DNA from: G963668185 sp965237445
GTDB lineage: Bacteria > Chloroflexota > Dehalococcoidia > Lucifugimonadales > G963668185
Assembly (NCBI GenBank): GCA_965237445.1
Contig: OZ250142.1
Location: 124,001-188,000 of the forward strand
DNA length: 64,000 bases
Reading direction: 5' to 3'
Shown: in pieces, positions 18,328 to 27,293 of the stretch
How positions within the stretch are numbered: the first letter of the stretch is position 1
How the letters are laid out: each line of letters opens with the position of its first letter
Made by a program: the position numbers and the translations under genes
Notes under the pieces: generated by a model
The model's database searches: none
Seen by the model: the letters and a program-made list of their open reading frames with translations, nothing else
What the model was told of the DNA's origin: nothing

Positions 18328-19582
18328 CTACTTCAACCGTCTGATCCTCGGCATTGTTACGGCAGTGACCACCCCTATGGTTGCCAAAACGCTGCCGTTG
18401 ATCAGGAACGCCATCCGCGCGCCAAGCACGCCGCCCAGGGCTCCCACGCTCAGGTGGCCGATTGGCCCCGTACCGAGGCCGAGCACCCAGAAACCCATCG
18501 CCCTTCCCCTCTCCTCGTTGGTGACGTTCTCCTGCATCAGCGTCTTGTGCAGAGTGTCTACCAGGAACGCCATGGAGCTGGTGAAGTCTAAGGCCCACCA
18601 TCAGCGCAAGGTACAGATTGCGTATCAAGAACATCGCCATGAGACTAGCGCCGAAGCCGACGATGCCCCAGAAGAGCAGCGGCCCTTTCTTGGTTGAGTC
18701 GCCCACACTTGCCAGAAAGATGAGCGCAGCGGTGCTGCCGAGCCTGCGCACGGCCGTCAACCAGCCAAGCGCTATGGCTCCGGCGCCCAGCACTGCGCTG
18801 GCATAGAGTGGTAGCAGCGTCTGGTGGCTGAACCCGAAAATCTCCGATGCGCAGGTCAACACAAGGAGAAGCAGCAGGATTCGGTTGTTTCTTATCGCCG
18901 TGATCGCGCCCAGGAAGTTCTTCATGACCGACTCGTGCTGCCTGGGCGCCGCCTGCCCAACGTCCCGCACCAGCATGAGGAGCAGCAGCGACAGCACGCC
19001 GGCGGCAACGACTCCCACGTAAGCGGCGCCCACGCTGTGCTTGGCAGCGATGAAACCGCCAAGCACGGACCCGGTGAAACCGCCCACGTTCAGGGCCAGC
19101 GCGATCAGCGAAATGCCGTTGAGGGCGTTCGGCTGGCCAACGATGTCGAACGTGTACGACAGGATCGTTGTCTGCTGAAACGCCCATGTCGTGCCGGCGC
19201 AGGCGGCAAGTACAATGAGGTGCCAGGGCTCCGCGACTCCCAAAAGCAGCAGCGCCGCTGCAACTGCGGCGACCACGGTGCCGGCGCCGGTTGTCACCTT
19301 CGAGAACATCCGCCGGTTCACTCTGTCCGTGATCGCTCCCGCGGGAATGCCAAGGAAAAAGAATGGCGCCATGCGCGCCGCGCTCAACACGCCTACGAGG
19401 AAAGCCGACCCCGTTACATCCATGATCAGCCACGCCAGTGCAACGTGGTCTATCCCGGACCCAACGGAGTTGAGCATGGTCGAACTCCAGACCACACGGA
19501 AGTCGCGGTACTGGAAAGACCTCGCGGCCGCGAATCGGCCGGTAAACCGTGCGGCGGCCTTCGTCTGATCGGCGCTGCTCAT
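18328..19582 (-). pseudogene. MFS transporter broken by a one-base frameshift
   Basis: A major facilitator carrier of about 417 residues if repaired. It starts at MSSADQTKAAARFTGRF (ATG at 19582) and has the typical PAGAITDRVNRR loop after helix 2. The frame is lost near LYLALMVGL. The ancestral frame resumes as DFTSSMAFLVDTLHKTLMQE and runs to the stop at 18328. One surplus base at 18589 explains the shift. The unbroken frame extending upstream to 19855 overlaps the next gene and is not coding. Substrate unknown. Either a recent mutation or a sequencing indel. Confidence 0.8.
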
Positions 19583-19643
19583 TTCACGTCGGTGTATCCG
19601 AAACGCACCCTCCGGGACCGGTAGTACGGCGTCATGCGGATGG

Positions 19644-20786
19644 CTACCAGTTGGTGAAAGCGCCGTCGTTGCGCCGTAGGAGCGGCGCCCAGCCGGTAGG
19701 CTGCCCGGGCCTGGACGCGGCCAGCTCCTCGTCCATCTCCACCCCCAGGCCGGGACGTTCCGGTGCGAACGCGTACCCGTCCTCCCACTCCACCTGCACG
19801 GGGAACAGGTCTGCCGCGTAAGTTCCCGGCCTCCTCGGCATCTCCTGCACTCCAACGTTGGTTGAAGCCATGCACAGGGCCACGCACGCGGCCGCGCTAA
19901 CCGGTCCGAGCGGGTTGTGCGGCACTATGTCTATGTAGTGAGTTTCGCACCAGTGCGTGATCTTGAGCGCCTCTGTTATGCCGCCCACGATACACAGATC
20001 GATGCGGGCGTAGCTTATCGACTCGTCTTCGATGGCCTCCCTGAACTGCCACTTGGTCGCCCACTGCTCGCCCGCGGCGATTGGCAAGTTCACGCGCGCG
20101 GCCAGCGTGCGGTAGCTGGCCGGGTTTTCCGAGCGCAGCGGGTCCTCGATGAAGAACGGCCGGTACGGTTCGAGCATCCCACACAGCGTCGCGGCGTGAG
20201 CTGTATCGAGCCTGGTGTGTACGTCGAGAAGCAACTGCATGTCCGGGCCGACGGCATTCCGCACCGCCTCCATCTGCTTAACCGCAAGTCTCATCGACTC
20301 CACCGGCTCAAGCAGCCCGTCGCCGGTCTCCGGAAGGCCCCAACGCAGGAACTTCCAGCCCCTCTCCTTCAACCCCACGCTCTCTTCCGCCAGAGCCATC
20401 GGGTCCGATTCCTGGTTGTGCGGATAGCAGACCACCTTGTCTCGCACGGGCCCGCCGAGGAGCTTGTACACCGGCAGGCCGAGCGCCTTCCCCTTGATGT
20501 CCCAGAGCGCTATGTCTATGGCGCTCATCGCGCAGGCGTACACCCTGTCCGCCGGGAAGAACATTCCTCGGAACATGTGCTGCCAGAGCATCTCGGTGCT
20601 GAACGGGTCCTGGCCGATTAGCAGCTCGGATAGGTGCTCCACTGCCTGCCTGATCGCTCCGGCCCAGAACTGGATCCCGGCTTCGCCCAGCCCGTGAATC
20701 CCCTCATCAGTCTCCACCCTGACAATGAAGTACCTGGCGTTGCCATCCCCCTGGATCGGGTACGACTTTACGGCGCTGATCTTCAA
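19644..20786 (-). CDS. Enolase-superfamily acid-sugar dehydratase (galactonate-dehydratase-like)
   Basis: Mandelate racemase/muconate lactonizing family, about 380 residues. Metal ligands appear in LLLDVHTR (Asp), FFIEDPL (Glu) and IAAGEQW (Glu); the catalytic base His is in IVPHNPLGP. The N-terminal capping domain includes SAIDIALWDIKGKALGLP. This layout fits galactonate/mannonate-type dehydratases that make 2-keto-3-deoxy sugar acids; the exact substrate is not readable. Start: a TTG at 20786 has GGAGGT seven bases upstream. An upstream TTG at 20810 would place the site inside the gene. Confidence 0.85.
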   Translation of the reverse strand: MKISAVKSYPIQGDGNARYFIVRVETDEGIHGLGEAGIQFWAGAIRQAVEHLSELLIGQDPFSTEMLWQHMFRGMFFPADRVYACAMSAIDIALWDIKGKALGLPVYKLLGGPVRDKVVCYPHNQESDPMALAEESVGLKERGWKFLRWGLPETGDGLLEPVESMRLAVKQMEAVRNAVGPDMQLLLDVHTRLDTAHAATLCGMLEPYRPFFIEDPLRSENPASYRTLAARVNLPIAAGEQWATKWQFREAIEDESISYARIDLCIVGGITEALKITHWCETHYIDIVPHNPLGPVSAAACVALCMASTNVGVQEMPRRPGTYAADLFPVQVEWEDGYAFAPERPGLGVEMDEELAASRPGQPTGWAPLLRRNDGAFTNW

Positions 20787-20844
20787 TGGTTGCACCTCCG
20801 CAACAAGCAAGGGCTTGCCAAGGCCTAGATGCTACACTACCGAC

Positions 20845-21216
20845 ATGAATCACGAACGCTTCGAGCTACTCGTGCGACAGGCCCTGACAGACCTGCCTGC
20901 GGAGTTCCGTGCCTGCTTGGAGAACAACAACGTGGATCTTCTCGTGGCAGAGCGGCCGTCACGCGATCAAGTTCTCGGCACCGGCTTGGAAGAAGAGCAG
21001 ACGCTCTTGGGTCTTTACGAAGGCGTTCCGCTGACCGAGCGCGAAGACTACAACATGGTCCTTCCGGACAGGATCTACCTCTTCAAGAGCGCGCTGGAAA
21101 AGATCACCAGCAGCGAAGAGGAGTTGATCGAGGAGATCCGGGAAACGGTGAGACACGAGGTCGCCCACCACTTCGGGATTGACGACCCGCGTCTCGAGGA
21201 ACTAGGGCACCGCTGA
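20845..21216 (+). CDS. Zincin-like metallopeptidase (type-1 minimal family)
   Basis: A 123-residue protein with the active site HEVAHHFGIDDPRLEELG at the C-terminus, matching HExxHxxGxxDxxLxxxG of the small bacterial zincin family (PF06262). N-terminal FELLVRQALTDLPAEFRACL is also typical. Two His and Glu/Asp would hold zinc. Proteolytic activity has been hard to demonstrate for the family. The ATG at 20845 begins the conserved part. It diverges from the dehydratase and converges with the hypothetical gene downstream. Confidence 0.82.
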   Translation: MNHERFELLVRQALTDLPAEFRACLENNNVDLLVAERPSRDQVLGTGLEEEQTLLGLYEGVPLTEREDYNMVLPDRIYLFKSALEKITSSEEELIEEIRETVRHEVAHHFGIDDPRLEELGHR

Positions 21217-21231
21217 CCCCCTTCCCTGCCG

Positions 21232-21738
21232 TCACGCATATCTGAGCTCTATCTGTTCGCCATCTATACAGACTTCGCGCCCGCCGAACGAGAGCACCGA
21301 TCTTGGCAGCCGCCGAAGCTCGGCGTGTACCTCGCCCATCCTGCGTGAAACGTCCGACTCGTCCCTCGCCTGTCTCACGCCGCCGACCGCACGGCCCCAC
21401 AGCCCCGGTTGAGGCAGGTCCTTGAGACGCTCCGCGAGGTCCGAAATAAAGGCGCTGAACGCGCTTGATGCGGCCTCCGCCGGCAGGACAGATCCGTCCG
21501 GCGTTCCGAAGTAAAAGCACAACGCCGGCGAGTCGCCTCCGCCGGTCGACAGTGTCATGTAAAGCGAAGGCGCGACCGGCTCTTCGAACAGCCCTCTCGC
21601 GGCCGCATCGGCCCGCGCGGACTCGCGCACAGCAGCCTGAAGCACCCTGAGCAGCGAGGACATGGCCGACACGCCAAGCGGGCCGCCTCCGAGCACAAGC
21701 CGCAGCTCGACTCGACCGTCGTTACCCTCCGAAGTCAC
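21232..21738 (-). CDS. Conserved-looking protein of unknown function
   Basis: A 168-residue protein with a GTG start. I do not recognise the family. Visible features are an N-terminal strand (VELRLVLGGGPLGVSAMSSL), an amphipathic helix with Arg/Ala (LLRVLQAAVRESARADAAAR), SLYMTLSTGGGDSPALCFYF, and a C-terminal beta pair ending IDGEQIELRYA. No signal peptide or membrane segment. It ends 41 bases after the selB start side's neighbour gene region and is transcribed the same way as selB, starting 40 bases after the selB stop, so it may be the second gene of a selB operon. Confidence 0.5.
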   Translation of the reverse strand: MTSEGNDGRVELRLVLGGGPLGVSAMSSLLRVLQAAVRESARADAAARGLFEEPVAPSLYMTLSTGGGDSPALCFYFGTPDGSVLPAEAASSAFSAFISDLAERLKDLPQPGLWGRAVGGVRQARDESDVSRRMGEVHAELRRLPRSVLSFGGREVCIDGEQIELRYA

Positions 21739-21778
21739 AGTTCAGCCCTCTCGCTGTGCCGGCCTCGGGCGAACCACT

Positions 21779-23641
21779 TCACCTGAGCACCCTGTAATCG
21801 CCGACACGCCGTGTGACCTGCCGGCGGTCCAGGTGGTCCATCAGTGCGAGAATGTACTTGCGGCTGTTCCCGAACATGTCACGGGCATCGCCCACCGAGA
21901 TTTGGCCTTTCTCTTCCAGGCATTTCCTGACCTGCCGCACCATGTCGTCGTATGCGCCGGTGCTGAACACAACGCCGTCGCTTACCCTGACGACCTTGCC
22001 CTGCTGCTCCAGCCATGAAAGCACGTCGGCCTCAACGCCGTCGTTCGATGGAGGAGAATACGGATCCATCTCCAACGACTTAAGGTACCGGTCGACCTCT
22101 CCCTGTTGCTTCGAGGTCAATTGCGGCGCATGGTCTGGCAACCGCACGGACTTGTGGTCTTCCGCTAACACGCCCTCATCTATCAGCTTCGGAACCGCAT
22201 ACGACGACACCTGCGAGGAGATGCCGAGCCTGCTCCTGAGTTCCTCTTTGGGCGTGCCGGGCCTCAGCGGGAACTGTTTGTGATACGCCTCCAGGGATTC
22301 TCTCGCTCGTCGCTTCAACCTCGCCCACCCGGTGGCCGAGTAGAACACGCTCGCCCCGTCTGCCGGCGCCGGCCCAAGGGTCACCACGAGTCCGTCTTCC
22401 GTCATTCCTGCCAGCTCTTCGACCGCGTCCTCAGCCGCCATGTTCGCCCGGTTCACGAGGTCGCCGAGCGATGCCGGCTCGGACGCCTCGATCATCTTCA
22501 GCAGTACGTCTCGCCCAGATCCGGACTCCATCGCCTGCAGCCGGTCCAGCAGCGGCTCGTGCCGCCTTCGATGCCTCGGCGCATGCGGGTCAACGACGTT
22601 GCCGCCTCCGAGCGTCGAGCCGCCCGCCCTGATCACGAAGTAGTCGCCCTTGACCACCGCCATCGGCGTCTCGAGTTTGAGCTGCGCCCACGCCGAGCTG
22701 CCCGGCTCCAGCGCGTCGGCGTCGAGCAACCTCAGCCTGCCGACGGCCTCGCCGCTGCCCGCATGCACGTTCACAAACATGTTGTGCCGCGCAGCCCTCG
22801 GCGCATCCGCGATCATTCTCAGACGGACGTCGATGGCCGCGGTCCGCTCCAGCCAGCCCGGAGTGGTCAGCACGTCTCCCCGGTCGACGTCCGCCGCACG
22901 CACGCCGGACAGGTTCGCGGCAACTCTGTTGCCTGGGCCAATGACGTCAACCTTGGTCTTCTGCGTCTGCAGGCCGCGTATGCGCGCGCGGCTCCCGGAC
23001 AACGCAAGTTCCACCTCCTGGCCCACGGAAAGGCTCCCATCCACGAGCGTCCCGGTGACGACCGCCCCAAAGCCTGCGATGGTGAACGATCGGTCGACGG
23101 GCAGTCGCGGCCGCCCCAGATCTGAACGCGAGGGCATGTCGTCAAGCAGGTCGCGCATCGTCGACCGCAGCTCGGCAAGCCCCTGCCCGCTCACCGCCGA
23201 GACCTCGACGATCGGCGCCTCGCGCAGGGAAGTCTCGGCTACCGTCTCCTCGATCTCCGCACTCACGAGCTCTCGCCACTCTTCATCGACGAGGTCGCTC
23301 TTCGTCATCACGATCAGGCCCCGGTCCACATTCAGCAGGTCCAGGATCGCGAGGTGCTCGCGCGTCTGAGGCATGACCGACTCGTCCGCCGCCACCACCA
23401 GCATCGCTAGGTCTATGCCGCCCACACCGGCCAGCATGTTGCCCACGAACCGCTCGTGCCCGGGCACGTCCACGATGCTGACCTCGCGCTCGTCGTCGAG
23501 CTCCATCCACGCGAAGCCGAGGTCTATGGTGAGGCCACGCTCCTTCTCCTCCCGCAGGCGGTCCGGGTCCATGCCGGTGAGCGCCTCCACCAGCGTCGAC
23601 TTGCCGTGGTCAACGTGCCCAGCCGTTCCTATCACGTGCAC
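21779..23641 (-). CDS. selB: Selenocysteine-specific elongation factor SelB
   Basis: About 620 residues. G1 is GTAGHVDHGKSTLVEALTG at the N-terminus, G2 lies in KERGLTIDLGF, G3 is DVPGHERFVGN and G4 is MTKSD. Then come EF-Tu-like domains 2-3 and C-terminal winged helices (LEKGQISVGDARDMFGNSRK; LMDHLDRRQVTRRVGDYRVL) that bind the SECIS RNA. SelB brings Sec-tRNA to recoded UGA codons. The GTG at 23641 starts MHVIGTAGHVDHGK; an ORF extension to 23680 is unlikely. selA, selD and tRNA-Sec are not visible in the window. Divergent from the small RNA candidate. Confidence 0.93.
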   Translation of the reverse strand: MHVIGTAGHVDHGKSTLVEALTGMDPDRLREEKERGLTIDLGFAWMELDDEREVSIVDVPGHERFVGNMLAGVGGIDLAMLVVAADESVMPQTREHLAILDLLNVDRGLIVMTKSDLVDEEWRELVSAEIEETVAETSLREAPIVEVSAVSGQGLAELRSTMRDLLDDMPSRSDLGRPRLPVDRSFTIAGFGAVVTGTLVDGSLSVGQEVELALSGSRARIRGLQTQKTKVDVIGPGNRVAANLSGVRAADVDRGDVLTTPGWLERTAAIDVRLRMIADAPRAARHNMFVNVHAGSGEAVGRLRLLDADALEPGSSAWAQLKLETPMAVVKGDYFVIRAGGSTLGGGNVVDPHAPRHRRRHEPLLDRLQAMESGSGRDVLLKMIEASEPASLGDLVNRANMAAEDAVEELAGMTEDGLVVTLGPAPADGASVFYSATGWARLKRRARESLEAYHKQFPLRPGTPKEELRSRLGISSQVSSYAVPKLIDEGVLAEDHKSVRLPDHAPQLTSKQQGEVDRYLKSLEMDPYSPPSNDGVEADVLSWLEQQGKVVRVSDGVVFSTGAYDDMVRQVRKCLEEKGQISVGDARDMFGNSRKYILALMDHLDRRQVTRRVGDYRVLR

Positions 23642-23751
23642 TTCAGGGGGTCTCCTCCGTAGGCCCAAAGAGTAGCACAACGCGTCTATCCGCTTTATCG
23701 ACGTCTCGTTTCCGTACGGAATCGGAGAAGTTACGATATCTTGTTATGGGA

Positions 23752-23780
23752 TTGCACCCGTCCACGCCATGTGGTACTAT
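23752..23780 (+). promoter_or_regulatory. Sigma-70-type promoter for the small RNA candidate
   Basis: TTGCAC (23752-23757), a 17-base spacer and TACTAT (23775-23780). Both boxes are close to consensus with ideal spacing. The predicted start is near 23787. Confidence 0.55.
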
Positions 23781-23786
23781 CCCGCC

Positions 23787-23895
23787 GCCAGTACGGAGAT
23801 ACGCGTTGCCTCTCTAGCAGCAGTGCAGACCCCGAGCTGGTTCCTCCTTCAGGGCCCCCGCTGTGCCGGTTCAACGGGGGCCCCTTCGTCTTTCA
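23787..23895 (+). ncRNA. Candidate small RNA with a CCTCCTT segment
   Basis: A roughly 109-nt transcript is predicted from the promoter to the terminator. A first hairpin pairs TCTAGCA (23813-23819, one bulged A) with TGCAGA (23824-23829). An unpaired stretch follows with CCTCCTT at 23843-23849, which mimics the anti-Shine-Dalgarno end of 16S rRNA. Then comes a nine-base-pair GC terminator. Hairpin, pyrimidine-rich seed and terminator is the usual plan of trans-acting small RNAs that cover ribosome binding sites. It matches no family I know. It could instead be a leader of the TPR gene starting at 24046. Confidence 0.4.
23852..23891 (+). terminator. GC-rich intrinsic terminator, weak T-tract
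   Basis: GGGCCCCCG (23852-23860) and CGGGGGCCC (23875-23883) form a perfect nine-base-pair stem with a 14-base loop, followed by the T-rich but interrupted CTTCGTCTTT. Confidence 0.6.
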
Positions 23896-24045
23896 TGTGA
23901 TAGCGGACCGCTTGCTCTTCCCATGAGATCCCTACTGTAAGAAAACGAACTACCTTACCGGTTCCGCTACTCCGAGCTACCAGGCGGGCTAGCTCCCATA
24001 GAGCAAACGTACCGGCTAACGGCACCGTTGTAGTACTCTGAAACC

Positions 24046-24612
24046 GTGATGCAATCTCAACCGGCAGGCCAAGGCCAGCCCGATCCGCTCGAGCACATCA
24101 GGCTTCAGATCGAGGAGGCGGATGCTGCGATCGAAGCCGACCCCAATGACACGCGCGCGCTGTTCAGGCGGGGCGTCTTGCACGGGCAGCACTCAGAGCC
24201 TACCAAGTCCATTGAGGACTTCACGCGCGTCATCGCGTTGGAGCCCGACAACGCAGAGGCCTACTACAACCGCGGCATGGGCTACGTCACACTCCGTCAG
24301 GCGATCGTAGCCGTCGACGAGTTCACGCACGCGGTAGACCTGAATCCTGAGCACGTAGACGCGTACAACAACAGGGCGGCGGCGCACTTCGACCTCGGCG
24401 ACGCCGCGCACGCCATAGAGGACGCAACGAGCGCCATCCGCCTGAACGAGAAGCAGGCCTCCGCGTACGCTATCCGCGGCATCGCGAGAACGCAGGTCGG
24501 CGAAGAGGAGCTTGCGGAAGCCGACATCGCCCGCAGCGTCGAGCTAGGCTTCGATCCTCACCTGCTCAAGTACCTCGCCCGCAGGGCCGGCCGTTGGGGC
24601 GGTCTGGGCTAG
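24046..24612 (+). CDS. Tetratricopeptide repeat protein
   Basis: A 188-residue protein built of about four TPR units between residues 18 and 175, for example ALFRRGVLHGQHSEPTKSIE, AYYNRGMGYVTLRQAIVAVD and AYNNRAAAHFDLGDAAHAIE. TPR units mediate protein contacts; no catalytic domain, signal peptide or membrane segment is visible. GTG (24046) or ATG (24049) could start it. There is no Shine-Dalgarno, and a -10-like TAGTACT lies about 12 bases upstream, so translation may be leaderless. It follows the small RNA candidate. Confidence 0.8.
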   Translation: MMQSQPAGQGQPDPLEHIRLQIEEADAAIEADPNDTRALFRRGVLHGQHSEPTKSIEDFTRVIALEPDNAEAYYNRGMGYVTLRQAIVAVDEFTHAVDLNPEHVDAYNNRAAAHFDLGDAAHAIEDATSAIRLNEKQASAYAIRGIARTQVGEEELAEADIARSVELGFDPHLLKYLARRAGRWGGLG

Positions 24613-24616
24613 CGCG

Positions 24617-25897
24617 TCAGACCCGCACGGCCGCGTCCCGATTGGGGACCAGTACGGCATCGTCGATCGAAATGCCGAGCGCTCCGGCGACCGTCTGCGC
24701 CGCCATAGTTGTCGGCACGCGCTCCGGGTTGATCGAAAGGTCGTACAGGCCAGAGTTCTCGAAGTCCACGTCGAACAGGTACCGGCACGCCGCCAGCGTG
24801 TCCCGGTCCGCGCGCTTGAGCGCCTTGCACGCCTCGTCGCCGGTCAGGCTCTCATCGCGAGCCAGGTTCGCCAGCCGCCACTCCTTCGATGCGGCAACGA
24901 ACACGCTCACGCTCCGGGCTGCCTCCGGCACAAGCAGGTGGGCCCCCCGGCCGTGAATCACGGCGTTGCCTTTTGCGGCGATCCTGCGAACGACGCTCCG
25001 CAACTCCCTCAGGTAGTTGTCCTTGCTGATCAACTCCACCGGCTCATAGTAGTCCAGCCGGGATACAGCGGCGTACACGTCGAAACCCAGCTCCGTACCG
25101 GCGGACCAGTGCATCGGCGCGGCCAAACGGCGCAGCCAGCGGCCCCACGTGGAGCGGAAGCTGTCCTCGAGCGATTCCAACTCACCTTGGCTGCAGCGGA
25201 GCCGGCTGCAAAGCTCGGTGGTTATCTCCTCGTCCACGAAGCGCGATCCGAGCATGCGCGCTATGTCCCGAGCTATCTCCTTCGACCCGCTTCCCGGAAG
25301 GCCGCTCACGATCGCGATGGGCGCCCACTTGCGCCTCGGCTCGTCAGCCCTTCGAGCCGCGAACTCGATGAAGGTCATCGACATGATTGAAGACGACCAG
25401 TCGGGCCCCTCGTCATGTCCGCAGTGCTCGCGCGAACCCTCGACCACGAACCCCAGCTTGCGGAACAGGCCCCGGGCCGCGGCATTCTCGTCCGGGACCA
25501 TCGCCCACACCTTCTGGAGGCTCATGTCATCGAACGCTTTCGCAATCAGCGATTGCACTACCGCAGTGCCGTAACCATGCCGCCACAGGTCCTTGCGGCC
25601 GATCAGCACCGATAGCTCCGCGCCCTCCTTGCCGTCCAGGATGATCTCGCCCTCGCCCACGTGCTCGCCGACCTCGGTGTAAGCGGACAGTACGGCGCGC
25701 TTCGGATTGTCGAACACTCTGGCCCACTGCTCCTGGGACGCCTCCAGCATCATCTGAGGCACATACGCCCGGTGGACCGGGTTGCCGCACGCGTACTCGC
25801 CGAACCACTGCGACGACACGTCATCGTCGGCCAGCCAGGACGCGACACGGTCAACGTCTTCTCTGGAAACATCTGTGAGGTTCACTCTTGGCAACAT
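24617..25897 (-). CDS. GNAT acetyltransferase fused to cytidylate-kinase-like domain
   Basis: A two-domain protein of about 426 residues. The N-terminal half (about 1-175) is a GNAT fold of RimJ/RimL type: LSVLIGRKDLWRHGYGTAVV supplies the acetyl-CoA loop and ENAAARGLFRKLGFVVEG the family's C-terminal motif. The second half (about 190-426) resembles cytidylate-kinase-like family 2: IVSGLPGSGSKEIARDIARM (P-loop-like), FVDEEITTELCSRL and NAVIHGRGAHLLVPEA. It might acetylate and phosphorylate related small molecules or sense nucleotides. ATG at 25897 has GAGAGG nine bases upstream; ATG at 25906 is too close to that site. Tail to tail with the TPR gene. Confidence 0.75.
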   Translation of the reverse strand: MLPRVNLTDVSREDVDRVASWLADDDVSSQWFGEYACGNPVHRAYVPQMMLEASQEQWARVFDNPKRAVLSAYTEVGEHVGEGEIILDGKEGAELSVLIGRKDLWRHGYGTAVVQSLIAKAFDDMSLQKVWAMVPDENAAARGLFRKLGFVVEGSREHCGHDEGPDWSSSIMSMTFIEFAARRADEPRRKWAPIAIVSGLPGSGSKEIARDIARMLGSRFVDEEITTELCSRLRCSQGELESLEDSFRSTWGRWLRRLAAPMHWSAGTELGFDVYAAVSRLDYYEPVELISKDNYLRELRSVVRRIAAKGNAVIHGRGAHLLVPEAARSVSVFVAASKEWRLANLARDESLTGDEACKALKRADRDTLAACRYLFDVDFENSGLYDLSINPERVPTTMAAQTVAGALGISIDDAVLVPNRDAAVRV

Positions 25898-26079
25898 CTT
25901 CCGCATCCTCTCTGTTTCAGATCGACCTTTCCGTCCTCCAATCGCCTCTTGCGTTGCACTCCCTCACGGGAACCTCGCCTGCCTCTTCCAGCGGGGAGCG
26001 CGCATATCGGAGCCAGATAAATTGAGACTACAAGTCAGCTTTTTGCGTGTCAACATTGTGTTAAATCGCACATTCCAGA

Positions 26080-27198
26080 CTAGTGCGCCGCAACTGCTAC
26101 TGCCGCACTCAAAGCAGACTCGAAAGCCCCGCAAATCTCTTCCCGTTTTTTCCTCAGTATTGTTGTGTTTACGGTCAGGTTCGTTTCCCCGGATTCCTCG
26201 TCAGGAAAGACTAGCACCCCCCTATTGGCAAGTGCTTCGACGAATTTGGACACGTCGACCTCAGAATCGAGCTCCAGCGGGAAGATGTTCGAGCCGTGCT
26301 CCAGTTCACAGACTGTCACTTTGGAAAGTTCGTTCACCCCGGCGAACACCGTGCGAGCATGGGCCATGGCCTCCCCGAACCGTGCCTCGAAGCCGTCGAC
26401 CCCTCGCAGGGCCAGCGCCGCCGCCACCCACGCCTGCGACAGCCCTCCACCGAACATGCGCCGCGCGTGGAACAGACCTTCGCAGAACTCGGCCGTTCCC
26501 GCCAAAAGCCCCCCGAACGGCGCTCCGAAGTACTTGTACAGCGACACGTACACCGTGTCGAACAGCGCAGCGTATTCGGCGGCCGGCGTACCTGTTGCCG
26601 CGGCCATCATGTACAGCCGCGCCCCGTCGAGGTGCGTCCCGACCCCATGCTCCCTGGCAACACTTGTGATGCGTCGCATCTCCTCCAGCGGGACAGTCCT
26701 GCCCTTCTGCCTGCGCACCGGGCTCTCGACCATCACCGCTCCCACAGGCGTGTTCACTCGGCCAGCGCCCGACGCCTCCAGCGTCTCTTCCAGCTCAGCG
26801 GCCGTGAAATACGGCCGGCCGGGAGCGAGCGGGACCAGGTTGATACCGCTGAGCGCGGGCACACAGTCCCCGCTGTCCCGGTACAGGTGCGACTGCTCCT
26901 GTACCACGGCCCGCCGCCTGTTGCCGCAAAGTTGCCTGATGGCCATATGGTTGGCCAGCGTTCCGGTCGGCATGAAGACGGCCGCCTCCTTGCCAAGCTC
27001 AGCCGCGATCCGGCACTCGAGCTCGCCAACCGCACCGCCAAGCGAGTAGGAGTCTCTTTCGATGCCGCGCTCCGCTTGAATCTCGCAAAGCCGCTGGATC
27101 GCCATCTCCGGGCTGTTCGGCTCGCCGTCCCCTCTGAACACGACCGCCCCCGGGTCGTGCGAAGCCGCTTCCAGGATGCCGCTGATGCGTTCGTTCAT
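26080..27198 (-). CDS. Threonine-aldolase-like PLP enzyme
   Basis: Fold-type I beta-eliminating lyase/aldolase of about 372 residues. It has SLGGAVGELECRIAAELGKE, the PTGTLANHMA cofactor-phosphate region, GTHLDGARLYM (Asp that pairs with the PLP ring) and VYVSLYKYFGAPFGG with the Schiff-base Lys. Such enzymes cleave L-threonine or related beta-hydroxy amino acids to glycine and an aldehyde. The ATG at 27198 (MNERISG) follows GGAAGGTGG by four bases; the longer ORF starts before that site. Monocistronic. Confidence 0.85.
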   Translation of the reverse strand: MNERISGILEAASHDPGAVVFRGDGEPNSPEMAIQRLCEIQAERGIERDSYSLGGAVGELECRIAAELGKEAAVFMPTGTLANHMAIRQLCGNRRRAVVQEQSHLYRDSGDCVPALSGINLVPLAPGRPYFTAAELEETLEASGAGRVNTPVGAVMVESPVRRQKGRTVPLEEMRRITSVAREHGVGTHLDGARLYMMAAATGTPAAEYAALFDTVYVSLYKYFGAPFGGLLAGTAEFCEGLFHARRMFGGGLSQAWVAAALALRGVDGFEARFGEAMAHARTVFAGVNELSKVTVCELEHGSNIFPLELDSEVDVSKFVEALANRGVLVFPDEESGETNLTVNTTILRKKREEICGAFESALSAAVAVAAH

Positions 27199-27293
27199 GA
27201 AGCCACCTTCCAACTCTCTTGCTACAATCGACTGAATAGGAAACTGCGGGACAACTCGCGCCGTACTCGATCATAGGAACACGGCGGGACGCG

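Noticed and set aside
23821..23895. tRNA-Sec or SRP RNA next to selB
   Set aside because: GGTTCAA is present but no T-arm or acceptor can be built, and the SRP tetraloop motif GGAAGG with its GCAGCC partner is absent on both strands.
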